Of a stretch of DNA of 64,000 nucleotides, positions 51,763 to 64,000 are shown piece by piece; positions within the stretch are counted from its first letter, which is position 1, and the number at the start of each line of letters is the position of its first letter. Made by a program: the position numbers and the translations under genes. This DNA comes from Craterostigma plantagineum (Eukaryota; Streptophyta; Magnoliopsida; Lamiales; Linderniaceae), in NCBI GenBank assembly GCA_027422505.1, contig JAPQWV010001348.1, forward strand, positions 30,487 through 94,486, read 5' to 3'. Below the pieces are notes generated by a model. It ran no database searches, was not told where the DNA came from, and saw only the letters and a list, made by a program, of their open reading frames with translations.

Positions 51763-53081
51763 TTTTTCCTCTTTCCTTCTCAGTGGTTCGACGGTTTGGG
51801 TTGGCTTTTGTCGTTGATTTTTTGGTCTGAGAGGATTTGGCGGTGAGCTGTGAAGGGGAAGCGAAAGCACATTTGGAATCGTCCACGTGCGCTGTCAAGC
51901 GTTGGGTGCGAAATTATTTACTATTTTGATATTTTTTTATATGTGTAATTATGGTGGGCCAATATGCCCTGCCTCGACCCGAAAACCCAATGGGTCAACC
52001 GTTTTAGGCCCGTCTATAAATGGGCCGTAATAAGTCCTACTTCATCCTTTTCTTTTTCTTTTTTCTTTTTAAATAGGTACATCTACACATAAAAACCCAA
52101 TTGAATAAATTTTTTACAAATAGGTACTCATGTTAGAAAATTTTATAGATAGGTACCCGATTTAATTTTACCAGTTTCTTTAGTCTGCCGTACCTTCCTG
52201 TGTGTATATTGCGTACCATAACACGTTAATATAGGGTACCTAAATGTAGCATCGTTCCATTTTTTGTTACATAGGGTACTCAAATGTATAGGGTACCCAA
52301 ATGTGTTGTATACTTGCGGGGATCGGTTACCTATGTGCAATAAATTTATTCTGTTAGGTACCTACATATAAAAAATCTTGACATGGTACTAAATTACACT
52401 AAATAGGTACTTATGTGTAAAAACCCCTTTTAAATATTGAATGGAATTCTGACGATTATATTTAGTAAATATATTAGCAAATAATTATAGTTTTAGGGTG
52501 TATTCCCCAATAATGATTTCTAGCGATGAATAAACTAATGATAGAGAAATGAAAATAATGCGCTAAACCAATAAATTTTGGATTTTCTTTTTCGGAGGAA
52601 TTCCGTTTTTCTAAGTATGTTTTGTCGTCGTGCATTTTGATGATAATAACCGATATGTTTGCGCTGTTTTTACGTGCGGTATGTACATATATTTGGATCG
52701 GAGTTAGGTTTTTTTATCGATTTGTTAGATTAGGGGTTGTGGTTTCTGTTTATTTCTTCATTTTTTTCTTTTCATAATTGTAAGTTTTATGGGTTGCATA
52801 AGGTTATGTGCATTGATATTTCGATGATTGGTAGACGTTTTCATGATTGTCTTCTTGTCTTCTTTGCTTTTTGAGTTAGCTGACTGAGGTTTTACGTGCC
52901 AAATTATGTATAGTGATAGTCTTAGCTCATTATTTGATGGCCTGTTTAACCAAATTCTTTTGATTGAATTAATTGCTATGTTGGTTTGATGACCTGCATA
53001 TTATATGTTTCATTTCGCTTCTTTTGCAGATTTGATTCGGAAATTGGGTGAGCTTTTGTTATTCTTTGCTGCTACTTTAAG
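51763..53081. other. Intergenic: HIG1 promoter, GGTAC motif array, CUL1 leader
   Basis: Contains GGCCCGTCTATAAATGGGCC at about 52005 (two GGCCC/GGGCC elements around a TATA-like TATAAAT), the motif array 52076-52410, and probably a 5' UTR intron of CUL1 ending in TTTTGCAG at about 53029. Confidence 0.5.
52076..52410. repeat. Irregular array of TAGGTAC/GGGTACC motifs
   Basis: GGTAC occurs nine times in 335 bases (52076, 52123, 52152, 52235, 52275, 52292, 52357, 52385, 52406), mostly within a longer word like ATAGG(G)TACNNAAATGT. The first and last copies are both followed by ACACAT/TTATGTGTAAAAACCC-like text, as direct repeats. It does not look like a TIR element. Confidence 0.7.
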
Positions 53082-57298
<4,217 letters not shown>

Positions 57299-58479
57299 TT
57301 TTCTGGTCCAAGAAATTATGTACATGAGCTGCTTTGGTTCTTCTCTTTGTTTTCTTTTCATTTCAGGTTTTTGACCTTTTTGATATGCAGCTATGGCGTT
57401 GCCCTTTTTTCATTTGTGATCCATAAATTTCTTATAAAAGCATTCACCAGTTTTGCTAGTTGTGAAATATTCATGTTAACAGTAGGACTGTAAAAATAAT
57501 ATTACTGTTATGTTAATCTATTTTTCATTAATAAAATGCGCATAAATGAAAAGTATGCATGAAAAGAAAAGCACGGATTAAAATATACTCCTCTGTCCCG
57601 AAGGGTCATGGACATTCGATTTTTAAGAAACTGAATATTTTAATAATATAGTACAATTAAAAGGTAAAAAAAGTGTATATTTTGATAGTCTTTTAAGAGT
57701 ATTTAATATTATTATATTGATTATTTGTGTTAGTTTTTTGCTATAATAGGAAATGTAGAAAAGGGAACGGGACGCCCGATATAGTAAAATGTATAAAATG
57801 ATTTGGGACGGAGGGAGTAATATAATATACTACCTTCCGTTAGGGAAAAAAAAAGGTGTAATATACACAGAAATAATAAATATTTCCGTCTATGAAAATG
57901 CTGATTTGGCTATCAAACTCGAGCTTTAGTGGGACCCGCATCATAGTTTCCGTCTTAGTAATATTTGCCCGCTGTAATTTTTATTTCTCCATAATTTCAT
58001 TATTAATATTTTTTTTTAGCCCAATTTTCCCCTATGATTTTCTTCTATGTACCAACATGCATACAAGGATTGGGGTATTTTTTTTTTCAATTAAGAAATA
58101 TATCCTTTTCAGGATACCGTGAAATCCTTGTGTCAATTTTCCATTCTGATATCAATTGCATTTCCTATTCAGTACCGAATCTGCTCGTTCGTATAGGGTT
58201 TTACGATTTGTCTGCTGTCACTTTGTCTTGGATTCCTCAGATTCAATACAAAGTTTGGTGTTTGCATCGAATTATGTTATTCTGGATTAACATTTGGGGA
58301 ATCTGTTATAATTCGAGGTATCTGGCTTATATGGTTCCGAGTTCGTGTGTGATCGGTGCTTGTGTTTTGTTGCTACAGTTGATTGTTTGGTTGGTAAAAG
58401 ATTGGTCCTTGTTTTTCTTTTTCTTTTCCCATAGGCTTGTGGAACTATCTTGAGGATTCATAATCTCCCTAAGGTGTAA
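57299..58479. other. Intergenic: CUL1 3' UTR, Stowaway MITE, SNF4 leader
   Basis: The right half (about 58140-58460) resembles a 5' UTR/intron of SNF4, with pyrimidine tracts and ATG-poor text. No additional gene is supported. Confidence 0.5.
57588..57817. mobile_element. Stowaway-like (Tc1/mariner) MITE
   Basis: Begins CTCCTCTGTCCC and ends GGGACGGAGGGAG, the widely shared CTCCCTCCGTCCC terminal sequence, flanked by TA on both sides (57586-57587 and 57818-57819). It is 230 bp, AT-rich and without a frame, and lies about 290 bp after the CUL1 stop codon. Confidence 0.9.
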
Positions 58480-61400
58480 ATGTACCCCCTTAGTATGGAT
58501 AATTCACGTGAGGGCGGCATGGTGCTGATACCTACAAGATTTGTGTGGCCTTATGGTGGGAGAGTGGTGTTCATCAGTGGTTCATTTACAGGGTAAGGTT
58601 TGATCCACTTATGAAGTTCATTTCACTCGTTATATTACCCATTAACTGTTCTGTGGAAGAATGAGCTTATGATTTTTTTTTTCTCTTTTTCTTTTTCACT
58701 GAAGGTGGACACAGTGGCCGATGACACCAGTTGAAGGTTGTCCGACTGTGTTTCAGACGATTTGCAGATTGCCAGCTGGTTATCATCAGGTTGGTATTTG
58801 TTTTCTTGGATATTTAACCGTCTGATCAAAGATAAGATGAACACACCTGTCTGTGATCTGATTCGTTTGAGGTCGTTATATATGGCCTATCTACGTGGAA
58901 ATTGTCCATATCGTCATTAATCATTATCAGTTAAGATATCTGTCGATAACGAATCCAAGTCAACTGTCAAGGTATAATTATGTTGTTTATACCAGTTCGT
59001 TTGTTGTTTCCTAGCTCATCATGACCGTATCTTTTGAATCCGGCTGATTGTGATTGATATTTGAAGATTATTAACTGTTATCGTTTCATTAGTTTATTGC
59101 TTCACGATTTACTGTGTTATTTCAAATATCTGGCCTAGACAATCCATGGAGTGTTTTATGTGTGAATATTGAATGCCAAAGTTATTTGGTAATGCAGTAA
59201 ATTCTTTGAGAATATATGATCTGAAAGACTGGCATATGGCCTTATCCACTTTATGGCCACAAACTGCATTTATTGATCTTGACTATTAATTTGTTTTCCG
59301 ATTGAAGCGTATTTCACGTTCTTCATGAACATGTTACTATTTCACCGTGTCATCATCTGATAATGCTCTATCATCTGCAGTACAAATTTGTGGTTGACGG
59401 TGAATGGAGACATGATGAGCACCAGCCTTTTGTTAGCAGTAACATTGGATTAGTGAACACTATCCTTTTAACTCGGGAATCTGATCCCTTTCCTGTGATG
59501 ATCAATTCTCAACTGGCTTCTGGTGGCCCTGGATCCAACATGGATGTAGATAACGAAGCCTTGCAGATGGTATGTTGCACTCTTCATGTTTGACAAGTCT
59601 TTTTTTTTTTGTAAAAAGAAAATTCGCACTCCTGTCTTAATGCTGAAATCTTCCTCAAACCATTTCATTTTGCTTTGACTTGATTCGTCCATAAAAATTA
59701 AAATATTATATGGCTGCCCTAGGCTTTGCACATATTTCATCTATCTAATCTTTGAAGTGTTGTTTGCTAGAGCAGTTCTACGAGAATGAAACTTGACCTG
59801 TGTGCATTAGGCATGTTAACTTTATCAGTTTCTTTCTCGTGCTTTGGTAGAAATATCCTAACGTTGAGTATCCATGAAAAAAGCTTGCAGTTACCACAGT
59901 TTAAATATCTTGTTTTATCTCAGTTGCTTTGTCCAACATCCATAGTACGTTTAGGCAGTGTGCTACCATATTTACTCAGTAATATAGGCGAAACATATTT
60001 GAATTACTTCTCTTGGTTGCAGGTTCATTTATCAGATGGTTCGTATGCTGAACCAGTTCAGAAGCTATCGGATGCTGATTTAGAAACTTCCCGGCGTCGT
60101 ATATCTGTATTTCTGTCTACACATGCAGCCTATGAGTTGCTCCCTGAGTCGGGCAAGGTTATCTGAAGTTTTCGTTAATCTTCAGTCACTTTCATATTCT
60201 GTATCTTTAGTTTTTACTTATGTACGTTATTATTTGCAGGTTATTGCACTGGATGTTGAGCTTCCTGTAAAGCAAGCATTCCATATACTGCATGAGCAGT
60301 ATGTGTTCACATTTTTCTTCTGAAAGTCTTTTTTGTATTTAGGTGTTTAAATATTGAGGATACTATGCTTACTCAGCGTTAGCACACCTATCTGGATGAT
60401 CATTTTAGTCAGAGAAGGTCATTGAGTACATCTTGCAAACAATGGGTTGCATATTTCGTCCAGATAGCTCGAATTTAGCTTTTGTTGTTTTCTTCAAAAT
60501 GCTCATTAGAATCGGTATCGCATCACCATAAGTAATTGTACATATGGGAGGACTGTAACTACAAACCTATCGGAACAATGTTTTCGATTCTATCCAATCC
60601 TGTACTTTATCAATTAGTACATGTCGATGTGCCACTTCTGAACCAGAAAATTCACATATAGGGAATTTCTGTGGCACCACTGTGGGACTTCTCGAAGGGA
60701 AAATTTGTTGGAGTTCTCAGTGCTCTGGATTTTATTTTGATAATGAGAGAGGTACACTCAGCTTTCAATCATTATCATCTGATTATTAAAATTTGTCTTA
60801 AGGATGAGCAGATATTTCTGTTTTTGAGAATTCTATTACTTGCCATAGATCTAAAAATATTAATTACATTCTGAAATTTTCACCATGTGTTCCAGCTTGC
60901 CAGAAATGGTTCCAATTTGACTGACGAAGAGTTAGAGACACACACCATATCTGCTTGGAAGGAAGCAAAATCCTATCTTACCCGGCAGATCGAGCATCAA
61001 GGAGATCCAGTTTCAAAACGGTTTATCCAAGTAATGCTATATCATCAGTTTTGACTGAAACTGCCAATCATATATGAGTGTAATCGTATAATTGCAAAAT
61101 GTTCAGTCACTGCTATATTTCCAGATGTTCATGAATTTCTCTAATATGATGAGCGGCTGTTCAAACTTTTCTATATGCTTTTGCCCCGTTAAATGATATG
61201 TGCTTCTATACACAGTATTTCATGTAAAAAAGTGAATGTTTGTGCTAATGTGAAGAATACATACAGGCAGGACCAGATGACAGTTTAAAGGAAGTTGCCT
61301 TAAAGATCCTGCAAAATGATGTCACCACAGTTCCGATTATCCATTCCTCTTCAGCAGATTTCTCAAACCCAAATTTACTACATCTTGCTTCACTTTCAGG

Positions 61401-62532
61401 AATCCTAAAATGTGAGTCTGGAACATGGTTTTTCTTATCTTTAAATTTTTTTTGTTCCTGTCTCTGTCTTTACTGAATGGCTACATGGTTGTCTCAACAT
61501 GCCCTGGAAACATGTTTCGAGTATTTTACCTGAAGCCAAAAAAGCATGGTCATAGTTCTTGTCTTCGTCATCTTCCATAGGCATTTGCCGGTTTTTTAAG
61601 CATTCTCCAAGTTCATTACCAGTTCTTCAATTACCTGTTTGTGCACTTCCTCTGGGGACTTGGGTTCCGAAAATTGGAGAACCAACTCGACGGGCACTGA
61701 CCATGTTGAGACCAAATGCTTCGCTTAGTGCAGCGCTAGATTTACTGCTTCAAGGTACCTTTCCTATACTGAAAAACTGAAGCACGTTACGATTCAAATC
61801 CTTGTTCAGTTCTATAAATTTTCTGAATAGCTTACTTGCTGATATTTCTGCATAGCAACTCACTTAAATGTTCTATCTATCTTATCCGCAGCTCGAGTCA
61901 GCTCGATCCCAGTGGTGGACGATAACGACTCTTTGTTGGACGTATATTCGCGAAGGTTTGTACATGCTTTCTTATGCTGCTTGCATATAATTTATAACAG
62001 TTTTCGTCTGAGCTAAGCTTCAATTTCTCCTGCTACAGCGATATAACTTCACTGGCCAAGGACAGTATCTATGCACGCATCAACCTGGAAGAAACCTCTA
62101 TTCATCAGGTATATATCCATGTAATGAATTGTGCTTGAGTTGCCCATTATCAATATTCATCAAAGATGTGCAATAACATGCTTACCATCCAAGATTCGCT
62201 CTTGAAATCACATCCTTTGGTATCCTATTTGTAGGCTTTACAGTTCAGAGACGACCCCTTTTCTACATTTGGATCCAACATCCAAAGATGTCACATGTGC
62301 CTGAGATCTGATCCACTCCATAAGGTGTTGGAAAGGTTGTCTCAGCCAGGTTAGCCTTTTTTTTTTTCAAGATGTTGCTTTGTTTTTTTCTTCTCAAAAT
62401 CATTCATTCTTACACTTTCCCAAATCATCGAATGATAGGCGTGAGGCGACTCATTGTTGTTGAGGCCGGAAGCAAACATGTAGAAGGTATATTTCATTGA
62501 CTGATGTTTTCAGGTTCCTCATCGGTAGTTAA
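58480..62532 (+). CDS. SNF4: SnRK1 beta-gamma subunit SNF4 (KIN-beta-gamma), two frameshifts
   Basis: The N-terminal CBM48/KIS-type glycogen-binding domain has [35 protein letters not shown] and [13 protein letters not shown]. Four CBS motifs follow ([72 protein letters not shown] and [17 protein letters not shown]). This CBM+CBS fusion is specific to plants and replaces the animal gamma subunit in SnRK1 kinase. Start [13 protein letters not shown] at 58480; an inner ATG at 58495 is possible. Two single-base gaps break the frame: at the acceptor near 60661 (HEQ to [10 protein letters not shown] needs one more G) and in the last exon near 62489-62492 ([14 protein letters not shown] needs one more A). 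With both restored the protein has about 490 residues, the family length. I read them as likely assembly errors. Confidence 0.93.
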
Positions 62533-62811
62533 CAGAGGATTCGCTTTTATTTATGTGATGGTATACTCCCAACTGCTCTTTCTCGGTTCGTTCGTTCATT
62601 GCTTGCACTGAGCTGAGACAAACCATACATGACTTCTATATGTGCCTTGCTTTGTTTGGTAACGTTGTTTTGCTTTTCCCTGTAAGAAGAATCTCTGAAT
62701 TTGATTAGTGGCTGTGTTAGCTAAAACATTTATGGGATTCAGAAACAAACATGCTTCTGCTTTTCTTTCTAGTAGACTTGTGAGATAATTTACATCAGCT
62801 GGTGATTTATA

Positions 62812-62855
<44 letters not shown>

Positions 62856-63108
62856 TATATCATCAAGAAGTAAGACAAGAACAAATACAATCAATGCATA
62901 TCGATGGCCTTCAAGCTGCGACAAATGCATTTACAATCTGATAGTTTGCTCAAGAATCAAATCGAAGCAGTCAACAATTGCCTATGAAGTTTATAGGCAA
63001 AGTTAGTTATTACAGATGCAATACCAATACGTTGTTGCAACAGATTCAATGTTTCTAATGATGTTCTAAGATGAACTTGATTATCTATATATCTGTCTCT
63101 ACACTGTT
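62533..63108. other. Convergent intergenic spacer, SNF4 / ALY-like
   Basis: Two 3' UTRs with an (AT)n run between them at 62814-62860. No gene. Confidence 0.55.
62814..62860. repeat. (AT)n microsatellite
   Basis: About 23 AT units with one interruption (TAATAT) in the convergent spacer. Confidence 0.95.
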
Positions 63109-63490
63109 TCATATAGTAGTAGGTATAAGAGCCATGATTTGGTTCCTTATTATTCCCATGCACTTTTGTATCTCATTATAAATTGGATGATTCTGTGAAC
63201 TGCGAGGCTCTAAGCTCGTCACCACGGAATCTAATATCTGCGCCACGTCGGATGGAGGGAACTGTCGCTCCGTACATTTCTGAAAAAAAAAAAATCACGA
63301 GAAATTCAAAAATATTACCACCCATATTTCAACGATGTACATGCTCAATACGATCACATAACTGATTCCTGTGATATATATTATATTTTACCCGAATCAT
63401 CAGTAGAGTCGCCACACAATTGGAGATGAGTTCTGAAGGTATTTGAGCTTCGAGGTTAGATGCTTCTTTTGATTTAGATCCAGCTACCTG

Positions 63491-63538
<48 letters not shown>

Positions 63539-64000
63539 GAAAAACAGTAATGGGCGAAAAAATTACTCATGGGAAAACAAAAATCATTACCATAGAAGTT
63601 ATGGCATCATCAGAAGGGAGCTGCTCATTGACATAATCTATAGCATCCTCCATTTTCTCAATTCTTTCCTCCTTACTCTTAAGTGCCTGAAATGGAACGA
63701 TAAGCTCTTAGATTTTGATTGATATAACCCTTTCTCAAAGTCCCACTATTCTATTACATCATAGTATATACCTTTATTGCAGCATCTACCATTGCACGGG
63801 CTTTCGTCCTAGAGCTTTCGACGATCTCATTGGCAGGAGATCCAGCTTCGAGGGTTTGACCCGCGGGTCGATCAGGAAAACCCGACAACCGACCCGTATC
63901 AGCGATATTAGCAACGGGCCTTTGCCATGAGAGTGCTGTGTTTCCTGGATGCATATTCCTCTGTCTCAGGAAATGTAATGCAGAAGAAACCTGGGAAAAC
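63109..64000 (-). CDS. ALWAYS EARLY / LIN9-like protein, C-terminal part only
   Basis: Four minus-strand exons lie in the window: one entering from the right edge and ending at about 63771, about 63591-63689, about 63393-63487, and 63109-63279 (TGA). They read [18 protein letters not shown], then [76 protein letters not shown] and [21 protein letters not shown] recognise the end ([13 protein letters not shown](F/Y)PP.DVAQ, CMG.I..QI..L.P) from plant ALWAYS EARLY proteins, homologues of LIN9 in the DREAM/MuvB cell-cycle complex. The DIRP domain that would confirm it lies beyond base 64000. The call is from memory of the C-terminus only. Confidence 0.65.
63492..63534. repeat. (AT)n microsatellite in an intron of the ALY-like gene
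   Basis: About 21 AT units lie right beside the exon at 63393-63487, on the side of its 3' acceptor (the gene reads leftward). Confidence 0.95.

Noticed and set aside
62484..62515. A 29-bp intron GTATAT...TTTCAG at the SNF4 end
   Set aside because: Too short for a plant intron, and the same bases code for the conserved SNF4 terminus if one A is added.

Overview
This is a nuclear genomic window from a flowering plant, most likely a eudicot. Nearly all genes are split by short GT-AG introns, and the gene set is plant-specific: phytochrome B, type-B response regulator, pheophytinase, the plant SnRK1 beta-gamma subunit and a peroxisomal multifunctional beta-oxidation protein. Spacers are AT-rich and carry short TIR elements (MITEs) and AT/ATT microsatellites. 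The species cannot be named from this sequence.

Layout. 0.3-5.5 kb (+): 3' part of an EFR3-like ARM-repeat protein. 5.9-6.3 kb (+): small secreted ten-cysteine peptide. 6.5-11.7 kb (-): alpha-N-acetylglucosaminidase (NAGLU, GH89). 12.4-12.6 kb (-): ribosomal protein eL29. 13.0-14.4 kb: two MITEs around a broken jacalin-lectin exon. 15.0-19.2 kb (+): PHYB with a MITE in intron 1. 19.5-21.4 kb (-): unrecognised protein with four 38-residue repeats. 21.6-22.2 kb (+): very acidic protein with a CHZ-like tail. 24.0-25.1 kb (+): small unnamed nuclear-type protein. 25.3-27.1 kb (-): pheophytinase. 27.1-33.4 kb: gene-poor, with retroelement-like remnants, a 100-bp tandem duplication and a possible minus-strand transcript. 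33.5-37.2 kb (-): GFAT. 37.8-39.7 kb (-): type-B response regulator, divergent from PUM24/PUF6-like at 40.6-44.2 kb (+). 44.4-45.3 kb (-): J-domain protein. 46.9-50.7 kb (+): MFP2. 51.3-51.8 kb (-): HIG1-domain protein. 53.1-57.3 kb (+): CUL1. 58.5-62.5 kb (+): SNF4/KIN-beta-gamma. 63.1 kb to the right edge (-): 3' end of an ALWAYS EARLY/LIN9-like protein.

These are independent monocistronic genes. Loose themes are light and cytokinin signalling (PHYB, type-B RR), chlorophyll and lipid breakdown (PPH, MFP2), energy sensing (SNF4) and ubiquitin/chromatin/ribosome functions (CUL1, ALY, PUM24, eL29).

The most useful observation is a set of six apparent one-base deletions, most in homopolymers, that break otherwise well-conserved reading frames: two in PUM24, one in MFP2, two in SNF4 and one in the jacalin fragment. 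Neighbouring long genes (NAGLU, PHYB, GFAT, CUL1, PPH, the response regulator) read through cleanly. Residual assembly indels are the simplest explanation, and automatic gene models here would be wrong. The window also shows three apparent GC-AG introns and several well-delimited MITEs. I found no convincing previously undescribed multi-gene system.
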